Shown here: piece by piece, positions 9,511-18,493 of the stretch | Numbering within the stretch: the first letter of the stretch is position 1 | How the letters are laid out: the number at the start of each line of letters is the position of its first letter | Source of the DNA: an uncultured archaeon | GTDB lineage: Archaea; Thermoproteota; Nitrososphaeria; JACIWG01 | Assembly: GCA_938034445.1 (NCBI GenBank) | Contig: CALHLD010000024.1 | Location: forward strand, 1-64,000 | Reading direction: 5' to 3' | DNA length: 64,000 nucleotides | Notes under the pieces: model-generated | The model's input: only the letters and a program-made list of their open reading frames with translations | What the model was told of the DNA's origin: nothing | Databases searched by the model: none | Position numbers and translations under genes: made by a program

Positions 9511-10608
9511 TCAATAAATTAAAGAAGATAGAGCACCTTTTTCTAGAGCAATCCTTATGTCCATAGCGATTCTTCTACCAGTAGACATAGGCTCCCTAAA
9601 CAGATAAGGCGTATAGGGAGAACCTTCTGGATAAAGGTTTGTACCAGCAACAATCCGTGCAGATACTTCGAAAACAATAAACCCCCTTCTAGGATTATAT
9701 ACGGTTTCAATACAAAATGGACCTATCAAACCTGGAGGAAAGAGTTCCATAGAGGATTCAACAAGCTTTGAACCCATATCTAAAATTTGTGGAAGAAAAC
9801 TTTCTCTTACAACCACAGGCTGGTTTCCTGTCACAGTATAGTCAAGGTAGTCGGGTATGATATCAGGGTATCCTCTGTACACTTCATCTATTGGCTCAAT
9901 ACGCTTATCGATACTTAAAAGTTCCAAACCACCATCATTCAACCTTAAACCTCTAGAATATATTTGGCTATAAAAATAGTGAGGATAATATCTTACACCT
10001 GCCACAAACTCTTGTATAACAATCTTATCATTTTCTCCAATTAAACCTTCCCTAATCTTTTCCCCAATTTTTTGATAAAAGTCTTCTTTACCATTAACCC
10101 TAAAGTAGCCCCTACCGCCTCTAGCACCATAAACCTTCACAAAGGCATAGGTGTCAATTTCATCTGGGCTCCTAAAGATTCTTGGAAATCTTAACCCAGC
10201 CTTTTCAAACCACATAAACTGCTTTCCCCTATCACCCTCCCACTCTAGAACAAGCCTATTACCATACATTGGCACATAAAAAAAGTCAAGAAGATTTTTT
10301 GAACCAACATATTCTACAAAAGATCCATGAGCAACCACTATAGAATTTAAGTCAAGAAGCTTCTCTTGAACCTTATCTTCAAGGACATTCTTATAGCTAT
10401 CAACAACTATAAGCTCGTCAGGAAAAGCTTCAGGAAAAGCTTGATAATATTTTACCCTATCAGCTAAACAAATGCCAACAGTTTTAAAACCTTCACGTCT
10501 TGCACCATGAAATATTTGGAGAGAGGAGTGAGAACATAATGTGGCTATAGAAACTTTTCCCAAATCGTATCTTGAAAGAATACTTAAGATTTCATTTCTA
10601 TCGATCAT
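9511..10608 (-). CDS. purP: PurP, formate-dependent FAICAR synthetase
   Basis: The protein begins with a segment matching PurP (SILSRYDLGKVSIATLCSHS, residues about 8-27), followed by QIFHGARREGF, FVEYVGSKNL and FYVPMYGNR, then an ATP-grasp domain with GRGYFRVNG and EVSARIVAGTNLYPEGSPY. PurP converts AICAR to FAICAR with formate and ATP, the archaeal route for step 9 of purine biosynthesis. Its 365 residues are usual. purB, another purine enzyme, lies at 17099-18460 on the same strand but is not adjacent. Confidence 0.93.
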   Translation of the reverse strand: MIDRNEILSILSRYDLGKVSIATLCSHSSLQIFHGARREGFKTVGICLADRVKYYQAFPEAFPDELIVVDSYKNVLEDKVQEKLLDLNSIVVAHGSFVEYVGSKNLLDFFYVPMYGNRLVLEWEGDRGKQFMWFEKAGLRFPRIFRSPDEIDTYAFVKVYGARGGRGYFRVNGKEDFYQKIGEKIREGLIGENDKIVIQEFVAGVRYYPHYFYSQIYSRGLRLNDGGLELLSIDKRIEPIDEVYRGYPDIIPDYLDYTVTGNQPVVVRESFLPQILDMGSKLVESSMELFPPGLIGPFCIETVYNPRRGFIVFEVSARIVAGTNLYPEGSPYTPYLFREPMSTGRRIAMDIRIALEKGALSSLIY

Positions 10609-10641
10609 TTTCAGCCTAAAATATGAGGTTTGATACCATAA

Positions 10642-11142
10642 TTAAGTTTTCGAAACAAGACTTTCAACCTTACATATCGCATCATTCCAATCAACTACAT
10701 CAATTCCATATCTTAAAAAATTAACAGGGCCAATAAACCTTTTCACTTCATCCAAATGTATGCTCCTATCATCTATGTACAATATTTCTTTAGGAGATAT
10801 TATAACGTTATCCTTCCTAAAATTTTCTACTATCTTTTTAATCATTAAACCCTTGTTTGGTGAAGGTTCAATAACAGGATAACTGAAATATTTGAGAATG
10901 TTAAAATTTTCCAAAAGTTCAAAAACATTTTCTGGAAAGTTCCAGCTGGAAATAGAAAAGTAGAGGCCAAGACTTATAAAATGTTCTAGAAAATTTCTCA
11001 ACCCATAGTTTAGTTCAACCCTTGACCCACACTTATCTATAATCAAATCATCGTTAATTTTCTTAAAAGGTGGAATAAGAGAAGAAGCATCATTATGTGA
11101 CCAAATCGTCCTATCAACATCTAATACTATCAACTTCAGCAT
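10642..11142 (-). CDS. HAD phosphatase, magnesium-dependent phosphatase-1 (MDP-1) type
   Basis: HAD motif I is KLIVLDVDRTIWSH, with nucleophile and acid-base aspartates (DxD). Motif II is the Ser in LYFSISSWN, and motif III/IV is ILYIDDRSIHL. The DVDRTIW/SSWN pattern is that of the MDP-1/phosphatase IIIC branch. I start it at ATG 11142, which places motif I at residue 6; upstream starts (to 11244) add a non-conserved tail. The substrate (protein phosphotyrosine or a sugar phosphate) is unknown. It sits between purP and the OCD-family gene. Confidence 0.8.
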   Translation of the reverse strand: MLKLIVLDVDRTIWSHNDASSLIPPFKKINDDLIIDKCGSRVELNYGLRNFLEHFISLGLYFSISSWNFPENVFELLENFNILKYFSYPVIEPSPNKGLMIKKIVENFRKDNVIISPKEILYIDDRSIHLDEVKRFIGPVNFLRYGIDVVDWNDAICKVESLVSKT

Positions 11143-11258
11143 ATAATGACTAACATTTCTTTTAGAAATAAATACTTTTTGTAACAATTTTTTATCATAG
11201 AAAAGAGAATTTGCATATAACCTAAAAATTATATGTGCAATCAAAGCATTGTATAAAA

Positions 11259-12236
11259 TTAGTATTCTAAAGGCAAACCTAAATTTTTAGCTAAGGCTTC
11301 ATCGTAAATCTTTTTTGCAACAATAACGTCGGATATAGCAAGACCCAAGTTTAAGGCCATTATTTTCTCCTCATCACTAACACGACCTTCTATCTTTCCC
11401 ATAATCAATTCACATAATTCACCATCCACTTCTTTTATTAAAGGAAAATGACCTAATGTTTGATAATATCTAAGTTGCTCCACATCATCCGTATAAATTC
11501 TATCAACTTTAGAAAAGGTTTCAGGCAACCAGTAACTATCGAATTCAAGTGGCACAATTAGCCCACCATCCTTAACCCATTCTATTTTTCCAATAGGATT
11601 AGGTTTACTTAATATTGGAGTCGCAGTTACAATAATATCAGACCCTTGTATTGCATTTTTAGGGGAACCGCTTTTATAAACTTCAAAACCAAAGTTTCTT
11701 TTTACAAAATTTTCAAATTCTAGCACCCTTTCATAAACGATGTCAAAGACATTAACTTTTTTAAGATCATTTAGGACAAGTGATAAGAATTCTAAATGGG
11801 TCTTACCTTGCACACCACAACCTATTATTGAAACAGTTTCAGTATCCCTTCTAGCAAGATATTTTGCTGAAAGTGCTGACACAGCAGCAGTCCTTTTTGC
11901 AGTAATCCATGTTGCATCCATAATCGATATCGGCAAACCTGTTTCAGGATCATTTAATATTATGAGACCTGTAATATATGGAATACCTTTTAGTGGATTT
12001 AACGTGGAACCAGCTATCCATTTCATACCTGCTGCACCAAAATTTTGAATAAATGCAGGCATTGCATGAATAAATGTACCGTTTGATGGATGAATCCCTG
12101 GTTTTGGTGGGATTTCAACTCTCTTAAAATATTTTTCTTTAAAAGCACTTTCAACCCATTGCATTATATCTGATGGGGTGATATCCATAGATTCTATTTC
12201 TTTTCTCGATATGTAGATTATCTTACCTAACGCCAT
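11259..12236 (-). CDS. ornithine cyclodeaminase / mu-crystallin family oxidoreductase
   Basis: The segments EIPPKPGIHPSNGTFIHAMPAF, GAAGMKWIAGSTLNP and WITAKRTAAVSALSAKYLAR, followed by the NAD-binding SIIGCGVQGKTHLEFL, define the OCD/mu-crystallin family. Members include ornithine cyclodeaminase, archaeal alanine dehydrogenase, ketimine reductases and some C4-acid enzymes. The 325-residue length fits. It is the last gene of a minus-strand series (MarC, DUF1537 kinase, PdxA-like, this gene), so a role in the same C4 sugar-acid metabolism is possible. The substrate is undetermined. Confidence 0.88.
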   Translation of the reverse strand: MALGKIIYISRKEIESMDITPSDIMQWVESAFKEKYFKRVEIPPKPGIHPSNGTFIHAMPAFIQNFGAAGMKWIAGSTLNPLKGIPYITGLIILNDPETGLPISIMDATWITAKRTAAVSALSAKYLARRDTETVSIIGCGVQGKTHLEFLSLVLNDLKKVNVFDIVYERVLEFENFVKRNFGFEVYKSGSPKNAIQGSDIIVTATPILSKPNPIGKIEWVKDGGLIVPLEFDSYWLPETFSKVDRIYTDDVEQLRYYQTLGHFPLIKEVDGELCELIMGKIEGRVSDEEKIMALNLGLAISDVIVAKKIYDEALAKNLGLPLEY

Positions 12237-12286
12237 TATCCAAACATTTTTTCTATAAGAAGATAAAGTTTTTCACCTAAAATTTT

Positions 12287-13303
12287 TTAGAGTTTGAATT
12301 TTTTAGAAGACAATTCTATTGCTAACTTTATTGCTTCTAAAGTTGCACCTTCACTAGCGGTACCCTTACCAGCTTTACCCCATACAGTTCCATGATCTGG
12401 TGAAACTCTGATTATTGGAAGACCCAGACTTAAGTTAACTCCTTCCATAAAACCAACCATCTTTACTGCAATATGGCCTTGATCATGGTACATAGCTATC
12501 GTTGAATCAAATTGCTTATTATAGTATGCGCGGTAAAAGACTGTGTCAGGGGGATATGGGCCTGAAACCATTATACCCTGTGATGCAGCCTCTTGAATTG
12601 CGGGAGTTATTTCGTTAATTTCTTCATCACCAAATAATCCACTTTCACCAGCGTGTGGATTCAAGCCTGATACACCAATTTTGGGTTTGTCTAAACCAAA
12701 AAGTTCAATCAAGCTTTTATAAGTTAATTTTATAGTTTTCAAAACATTTTCTTTTTTAATAAGGTTGATAGCATTTCTGAGCGAAACATGTGTTGTCACA
12801 TGTACAACCCTAAATGAGCCAGCGACAAGCATCATCTTCACATCCCTAGAGCTTGTTAAGTCTGCTAAAAGTTCCGTATGACCCGGGTAATTGTATCCAG
12901 CCATATTAAGACTTTCTTTACTTATTGGCGCAGTAACAATTGCATGAACCTTATTCGATAGGGCAGATTTTACAGCCTCTACAATCGCTTCATAGGACGC
13001 CTTACCACCCAATACTGAGGGTCTACCATAAACAAGTTTAGAAAGGTCAACATTATTTAGGTCAAATATGTTTACATGAAAGGGTTCATCAGTATATTGT
13101 GAGGTATCACTAATTTTTATAAGCTTTAAGTTTTTAGCGTTAACAATTTCAGCAGCTCTCCTAAAAACATTGAAATCCCCGTAAACGATAAAAATCGCTT
13201 TTTTAGAAATCTCTTCATTCCCTAATGCTTTTAATACAATTTCAGGCCCCGAACCTGCTGGGTCACCCATCGTTATTGCAATTACTGGCTTCCGATAAGA
13301 CAT
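12287..13303 (-). CDS. PdxA family 4-phospho-(hydroxy)acid dehydrogenase (probably PdxA2-type)
   Basis: AITMGDPAGSGPEIVLKAL at the N terminus, metal-binding histidines in NYPGHTELLADL and NPHAGESGLFGDEE, and YHDQGHIAVKMVGF are the PdxA signature. Classical PdxA makes the pyridoxal precursor. A copy directly beside a DUF1537 kinase instead matches PdxA2, which oxidises 4-phospho-D-threonate or -erythronate to dihydroxyacetone phosphate and CO2. The upstream kinase gene stops at 13305, one base before this start codon. Archaea usually make vitamin B6 with PdxS/PdxT, which supports the catabolic reading. Confidence 0.9.
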   Translation of the reverse strand: MSYRKPVIAITMGDPAGSGPEIVLKALGNEEISKKAIFIVYGDFNVFRRAAEIVNAKNLKLIKISDTSQYTDEPFHVNIFDLNNVDLSKLVYGRPSVLGGKASYEAIVEAVKSALSNKVHAIVTAPISKESLNMAGYNYPGHTELLADLTSSRDVKMMLVAGSFRVVHVTTHVSLRNAINLIKKENVLKTIKLTYKSLIELFGLDKPKIGVSGLNPHAGESGLFGDEEINEITPAIQEAASQGIMVSGPYPPDTVFYRAYYNKQFDSTIAMYHDQGHIAVKMVGFMEGVNLSLGLPIIRVSPDHGTVWGKAGKGTASEGATLEAIKLAIELSSKKFKL

Positions 13304-13304
13304 A

Positions 13305-14567
13305 TTATTTCACACTTTTTAGTCTAGTCGATACTTTAATAAGTGTTTCTAGACCACCAAATCCACCAGCCTTTGTGACGATCAAGAGTTCCCCTGATTT
13401 TAGAATGGGAAGTCCAGGTTCAATTTCACCTATAATTTTAAACGAGCCAAGCTTAAGATTTTTTATTATCGAGATAGCGATGTCCCCACCAGTCATGTAA
13501 AGACCACAAAAGCTTTCAAATTTGAAGGAGTCTAAAATGGAGTAAACTAGTAAACCGAATTTTTCAGCTAAAACTGAACCAAATCGCGAAACATCTAAAC
13601 CTAATTCTTTAGCCAACATTATACCTTCTTCAATCTGTTCTTTAGAATATGATGTTGTAAGAATAATGTCTTGAGAAAAATTTAGGGCTTGATGAACTTC
13701 CTCTTTAACTCTCTCCTCTTCTTGCATAAAATTTTTTATTAAATTGGATATTTTAATCTGTACAAGCTTAGTTGGAAAAACTTTAAGGTATTCCGTAATC
13801 TGGGTTTTTGCAAGCTCATTAACAGAGCCAACAGCCATTATAATAGGCTTACCTACAGTAGAGCCGACGATAGTATTATATGCAAGCTGTTCAGCAAGGC
13901 CTGCAGAACCGACCCATATTACTCTCTTCTTATCTAACGAAAATATTAAGCTTACAATACTTTTTAGATCAAAGTCATTTTCTGCATCAAAAGATAAAAT
14001 TTTAAAGCCTTTGACAACTTTTATAACATCTTTATCCCTAAGTTCATTTAAATTAACATGACGATAGAATGTGCCAAAAATAGGTTCGAAGTATGATGGA
14101 ATGAACGAGGATTTAACTGGCGTCCTTAAATCTTTTCCAAAATACGTTTTTTCAACAGGTATACCATTAACCAAGTGCACACCATCCCTTGTTGTACGAC
14201 CCTGCTTGGGGAAAGCTGGAGCAAAAACAACCAACTCTGGATTCAAGGCGTCAATTAATCCAACAATTTCTGAGACAATATTACCTCTTAGAGTAGAATC
14301 AATTTTTTTGTATACTAGTGTATTGTTTAAACTTTCTTTTACCTTCTCGCCAAGCTTATATAAAATTGCATAAGATTTTTCTTTATCCATCGACCTACTT
14401 TCTGTAGTGATTCCGACAACATCATATTCATTAAGCAATTCACAAACCTTATCCAAGCTTAATGTAGTAATAGAGCTTAAGCCAAGTTTAGCAAACTGTA
14501 CAACAGTATCATTGACACCTGTAAAATCGTCTGCGATAACCAACACAGAATCAAATACTTTAACCAT
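13305..14567 (-). CDS. four-carbon acid sugar kinase (DUF1537; DtnK/DenK-like)
   Basis: SVLVIADDFTGVNDTVVQFAKLG, YKKIDSTLRGNI and VFAPAFPKQGRTTRDGVHLVNG are family hallmarks of the N-terminal sugar-acid-binding domain. The C-terminal nucleotide-binding domain ends with MTGGDIAISIIK and GLPILKSGELLIVTKAGGFG. DUF1537 enzymes phosphorylate C4 acids such as D-threonate and D-erythronate. I favour ATG 14567, spaced correctly behind AGGGTG; GTG 14576 overlaps the upstream stop. It is coupled to the PdxA-like gene. Confidence 0.88.
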   Translation of the reverse strand: MVKVFDSVLVIADDFTGVNDTVVQFAKLGLSSITTLSLDKVCELLNEYDVVGITTESRSMDKEKSYAILYKLGEKVKESLNNTLVYKKIDSTLRGNIVSEIVGLIDALNPELVVFAPAFPKQGRTTRDGVHLVNGIPVEKTYFGKDLRTPVKSSFIPSYFEPIFGTFYRHVNLNELRDKDVIKVVKGFKILSFDAENDFDLKSIVSLIFSLDKKRVIWVGSAGLAEQLAYNTIVGSTVGKPIIMAVGSVNELAKTQITEYLKVFPTKLVQIKISNLIKNFMQEEERVKEEVHQALNFSQDIILTTSYSKEQIEEGIMLAKELGLDVSRFGSVLAEKFGLLVYSILDSFKFESFCGLYMTGGDIAISIIKNLKLGSFKIIGEIEPGLPILKSGELLIVTKAGGFGGLETLIKVSTRLKSVK

Positions 14568-14572
14568 AACCA

Positions 14573-15139
14573 TCACCCTATAAACCCTTCACGGATAAGT
14601 GATATTGCGTAAGCAGCCATCAACATGGACATAACTTTGTCCAAAATTAGTGTACCATTTTTTCCAAGCAGCTTCAGAATCCTTTCACCACTTAAAAGTA
14701 TAATTAATGTTATTGAAGTACATATTAATATAGTTACAAGAGACATGATTAAACCCCAAGTATATTTTATGTATATTACAGCAGTAACTGCACCTGGTCC
14801 TGCAAGGAGAGGGGTTGCCATTGGAACAATGCTTATCTTGTCAGCTTCAGGCTTTGGCATCAATGACATTTCAAGAAGACCGAGAATGGAATATATAAAA
14901 AGAATAAGGCCTCCCGCTATTTTAAAATCTTCAATACTAACACCCATCAAGGAGAAAAGGGTATCACCAAAAATAGAAAAAGTTGACAAAATTAGTGTGG
15001 CAACAATAACACTCTTTTTTATTATTCTAGAACGTAATTTGGAATCAAATTCTTTAGTTAGAACAAAAAAGTATGGAGCGTTTGTGAATGGGTCTAAAAT
15101 AATTAAAAGTAATAGTATTGCTTGAAAAATGTCAAACAT
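14573..15139 (-). CDS. MarC/UPF0056 family integral membrane protein
   Basis: About six hydrophobic segments span its 188 residues, and LLLIILDPFTNAPYFFVLT, IFGDTLFSLMGVSIEDFKIAGGLILF and PLLAGPGAVTAVIY are characteristic of MarC proteins. The transported or sensed substrate of this family is unknown. It is first in the C4-acid-like cluster and its 3' end abuts the kinase gene, so it is a candidate uptake protein for that pathway (inference only). ATG 15139 was chosen over GTG 15148. Confidence 0.88.
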   Translation of the reverse strand: MFDIFQAILLLLIILDPFTNAPYFFVLTKEFDSKLRSRIIKKSVIVATLILSTFSIFGDTLFSLMGVSIEDFKIAGGLILFIYSILGLLEMSLMPKPEADKISIVPMATPLLAGPGAVTAVIYIKYTWGLIMSLVTILICTSITLIILLSGERILKLLGKNGTLILDKVMSMLMAAYAISLIREGFIG

Positions 15140-15233
15140 ACTGTTCACGGGTTCTGCTTTAAAATTTTCTTTAAAATACTTTTAGGAGTGTAACACAAAT
15201 ATTATATAAGCCATTTTTAAATTAGCTAATTGT

Positions 15234-15788
15234 ATGAAAGTAACTTATTTTATAGGACCATTGGCTTTAGTAAGCGCATGGATCACAATAATTTGTGCTA
15301 TAGTAGCGAATCCGTGGTTTAACTTGTACGAAAATGCATTAAGTGACTTAGGGGCAGTAAATTTAGAAAAAAATTATATTTTCAATTATGGACTTATTGT
15401 AGTGGGAATACTCTTTGGAATTTACTCTAGTGGTCTAGAAAAGATTACAAAGAATAGGATTAGTGCAATAGCTTCTGGGATCTCTCTAATAGCAGCAGCC
15501 CATCTAATAATGATAGCAATTTTTCCTTCGGGAACCGCACCACATAGATTTGTTTCCCTAGAATTTTTTCTACTTGTAGCCATTACAATCTTTTTTATTG
15601 CCGTAGCCTTTTACGTGGACGGAGAAAAAGTTTATGGTAGTCTTTCACTAGCAATATTTCTAGCAGGAATTTTAGGCAGTGCATTAATAGAATGGCCTTC
15701 CACAGCCCTACTTGAAGTATACAATATAATTTTGATAACATTATGGGCAATAATGATAACATATTATTTTATAGAGAAGAGGATATGA
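15234..15788 (+). CDS. DUF998 family membrane protein
   Basis: About six membrane helices are predicted in 184 residues. The loop after helix 1 reads WFNLYENALSDLGAVN, and later GTAPHRFVSLEFF, both DUF998 features. The function of the family is unknown. The gene is preceded by a TATA-like TATATAAG stretch about 25-30 bases upstream and likely has a very short leader. It converges with the asparagine-synthase-like gene, with ten bases between their 3' ends. Confidence 0.85.
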   Translation: MKVTYFIGPLALVSAWITIICAIVANPWFNLYENALSDLGAVNLEKNYIFNYGLIVVGILFGIYSSGLEKITKNRISAIASGISLIAAAHLIMIAIFPSGTAPHRFVSLEFFLLVAITIFFIAVAFYVDGEKVYGSLSLAIFLAGILGSALIEWPSTALLEVYNIILITLWAIMITYYFIEKRI

Positions 15789-15798
15789 TGATAAAATT

Positions 15799-17106
15799 TT
15801 ATAATAAAGAAATAATTTTTGATAGCAGCTTCTGTATACCACTACTATATTGCAGAGCCTTCTTTTGCATATTATAAACTTCTGGCGGTAGACCGAGTTC
15901 TTTAGCTAATAAACGTAAAATAATTTTTCTTTCATTTCTCTCAACATCTATTTTATATTTTAAAGGAAGAGAGAAGGCAACCTCTGCAACCTTATTATTT
16001 ATATACGGGAATATTGGTTCACAATACATTGATATCGAAACATCATCTCGAGAAATATCATTAGATTGTAACTTTTCAAAATCCTTTCTTAAGATTTCGT
16101 TAACATCATAGCCTTCTCTAGCATACGATACATACCTTCTATAGCCGCCGAAGAGTTCATCTGAACCTTGGCCGACGACTAAATTTTGAAAACCTGAATT
16201 TAGTGCTTCCTCTGCAACCATATTCAACAACAATGCAATAGAGAGGTTCATCAAGTTTTCCTTACCAAATATTTTACTCAAAAAGCGAGCTTTTTCAACT
16301 AAATCTTCCTTAACAACTTCTATCCTCTTTAGTTCAAAAGAAAGAATCGAAGACACTTTCTCAGAGTTAATGTAATCATATGAGTCTTTCAAGCATAAGG
16401 TTATTAAATGCGGCTTTATACCATGAGCGTTAATTAATTTTGCCAGTAGAGTCGAATCAATTCCTCCAGAAAATGCTATTGCAACATCATGGACACCGTT
16501 AAAATTTTTTTCTATGGAATATTTTAAAGCAGAATTTAGAAAAATTAGAGCTTCATCCAAATTATCTATTTTCAAACGATGATATTCATAATATTTTTTG
16601 CATAAAAAAATATTTTTTGGAAAGTTAATGTACAAAAATGATGCTGAAGGTATAGGTTCATATGCTAAATTGTAAAATTTTAAAGGATATGGATCTGACG
16701 AGAGTATGAAATGGTTTTTGCCATTAGAAAAGTATAGGGGTTTCGAGCATGTAGGAGAACGTAAAGCTAGAATTTCATCGTCCTCTAATACTATTAGTGA
16801 GAAATCACCTTCAACCTTTTCGGCTAAAATTTCATTAGAGTCGATTTTAATTCCTTCGTAAAACTTTAATATTCTTTTAATACTGTTATAGAGGTTAAAA
16901 ACCCGTCCATGAACAATTATATTAGATTCCTGTTCTCGATCTAGAGAAAAATATGATAATATGAGATTCTTTGCAACCTTCTTTAGAACGATCTTCGAAT
17001 ACTTCCTATATTGCATGCGCCTAATTATAGAAGCAGCTAAACTGTCTACATCATTATCACTTTTCACAACCAGATAGCCATTGGTCCTAATTACTTTATT
17101 AACCAA
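15799..17106 (-). CDS. asparagine synthase-like amidotransferase lacking the glutaminase cysteine
   Basis: The C-terminal half is an asparagine-synthase ATP-pyrophosphatase: PP-loop AFSGGIDSTLLAKLI near residue 212 and GQGSDELFGGYRRY near residue 320. The N-terminal half resembles a shortened glutaminase domain (GDFSLIVLEDDEILALRSP) but has no Cys at position 2, so ammonia cannot be taken from glutamine by the usual route. It may use free ammonia or another amine. Length 435 is shorter than AsnB (500 or more). It overlaps purB by eight bases. Confidence 0.8.
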   Translation of the reverse strand: MVNKVIRTNGYLVVKSDNDVDSLAASIIRRMQYRKYSKIVLKKVAKNLILSYFSLDREQESNIIVHGRVFNLYNSIKRILKFYEGIKIDSNEILAEKVEGDFSLIVLEDDEILALRSPTCSKPLYFSNGKNHFILSSDPYPLKFYNLAYEPIPSASFLYINFPKNIFLCKKYYEYHRLKIDNLDEALIFLNSALKYSIEKNFNGVHDVAIAFSGGIDSTLLAKLINAHGIKPHLITLCLKDSYDYINSEKVSSILSFELKRIEVVKEDLVEKARFLSKIFGKENLMNLSIALLLNMVAEEALNSGFQNLVVGQGSDELFGGYRRYVSYAREGYDVNEILRKDFEKLQSNDISRDDVSISMYCEPIFPYINNKVAEVAFSLPLKYKIDVERNERKIILRLLAKELGLPPEVYNMQKKALQYSSGIQKLLSKIISLL

Positions 17107-18460
17107 TTTCCTCCTCTATCCTTTCTAAAGTTCTTTTAACTATCTCTTTAGAGCCTTTAAGATGTGTTTCGGGCATAAAAATTTGATCAACCTCCTCCTT
17201 GTTAAGAAATTTTGAGACAGTAGCATCTGTTAATAAAATTTCTTTAAAATCCTTACCTTCAACTCTAGACCTATTAGACAAATCTCTTAGAATTTTATGA
17301 GCTTCAGATCTTGAAAAGCCTTTCCTGATGAGAGCGTCAAGAACAAATTCTGAGTATATTAGACCTCTGGTAAGTTCAATGTTTGCTTTAATAACATCTT
17401 CTCTTATAATCATTTTTGATAATATTCTACGAATTGATTCAATCATTTCATCTAATATGATGGCCGACATAGGTATTATGAACCGTTCATTAGCAGAATT
17501 TGTTAAATCTCTTTCATGCCATAATGCTATATTTTCAAGGGCCACTAAAGGCATAGAGCGTAGAAGTTTTGAGAGACTTGAAACCTTTTCACATGTTATT
17601 GGATTTCTTTTTGAAGGAACAGCTGAACTTCCAATTTGATCCTTAGAAAATTCTTCTTCAAACTCGCTTATTTCTGTTCTCGAAAGATTTCTAAATTCGG
17701 TTGCAATCTTATCTAATGTAGAGCCGACAAGAGCACACCACCAAATAAATTCTGCATAGTTTTCTCTTGAAACTACCTGTGTTGCAGCTTTAACTGGATT
17801 AAGGTTTAACTCAGCTCCAACTAGTTCCATAACTTCTAAGGCTCTTTTACCTAAAACAGAGCCACTTCCTACTACACCTAAAGTTTTGCACACTAGAACC
17901 CTTGGCTTAATTTCATGCAATCTATTAATGTGGTCTAGAAGATCGTTAGCCCAGACCGCAAACTTTTGCCCAAACGATATTATGGAGGCATGCTGACCAT
18001 GAGTTCTTCCAACAGAAGGGAGAGAAACATATTTTTCAGCTAAAGAACCCAAAATTTTTATTATACTCTTAAGCTTTTCTTCAATTATTTGAATGTAATC
18101 CTTTAATTGTAGAGATTGGGCCGTATCTAGTACATCATTACTAGTTAAGCCATAGTGCACCCATGGCTTTGCTTTATCTGAAACTACAGAAACTATTGCT
18201 TCAACAAGCGAGGCGGTTTCATGTTTTGTTATCTTTTCAATATCTTTCCACATCCTATAAGAAATGTGATCGGTATTACATTTAGAAGATATTTCAATTG
18301 CAGCGTCTTCAGGGATAATTTTTAACGTACCCTCTGCCTTTGCTACAGCAGATTCTACCATAAGCATGTACTTTAGTCTAGCTTCTTCAGAAAATATTTT
18401 TTTAACTTCCTCTGTACCATAACGTCCTGAATCTATTGGAAGTATTGGAGTGTAGGACAT
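17099..18460 (-). CDS. purB: adenylosuccinate lyase
   Basis: The fumarase/aspartase superfamily signature GSSAVPSKRNPITCEKV is complete, with catalytic Ser in the flexible loop and His in GRTHGQHASIISFGQKFAVW. The N terminus SYTPILPIDSGRYGTEEVKKIFSEEARL is typical. PurB acts twice in purine synthesis (SAICAR to AICAR, adenylosuccinate to AMP). The 453-residue length is normal. It is followed, with an 8-base overlap, by the asparagine-synthase-like gene. Confidence 0.95.
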   Translation of the reverse strand: MSYTPILPIDSGRYGTEEVKKIFSEEARLKYMLMVESAVAKAEGTLKIIPEDAAIEISSKCNTDHISYRMWKDIEKITKHETASLVEAIVSVVSDKAKPWVHYGLTSNDVLDTAQSLQLKDYIQIIEEKLKSIIKILGSLAEKYVSLPSVGRTHGQHASIISFGQKFAVWANDLLDHINRLHEIKPRVLVCKTLGVVGSGSVLGKRALEVMELVGAELNLNPVKAATQVVSRENYAEFIWWCALVGSTLDKIATEFRNLSRTEISEFEEEFSKDQIGSSAVPSKRNPITCEKVSSLSKLLRSMPLVALENIALWHERDLTNSANERFIIPMSAIILDEMIESIRRILSKMIIREDVIKANIELTRGLIYSEFVLDALIRKGFSRSEAHKILRDLSNRSRVEGKDFKEILLTDATVSKFLNKEEVDQIFMPETHLKGSKEIVKRTLERIEEEIG

Positions 18461-18493
18461 AGGTTAAGCATAAACTTCTAAACCCTTTAAGTG

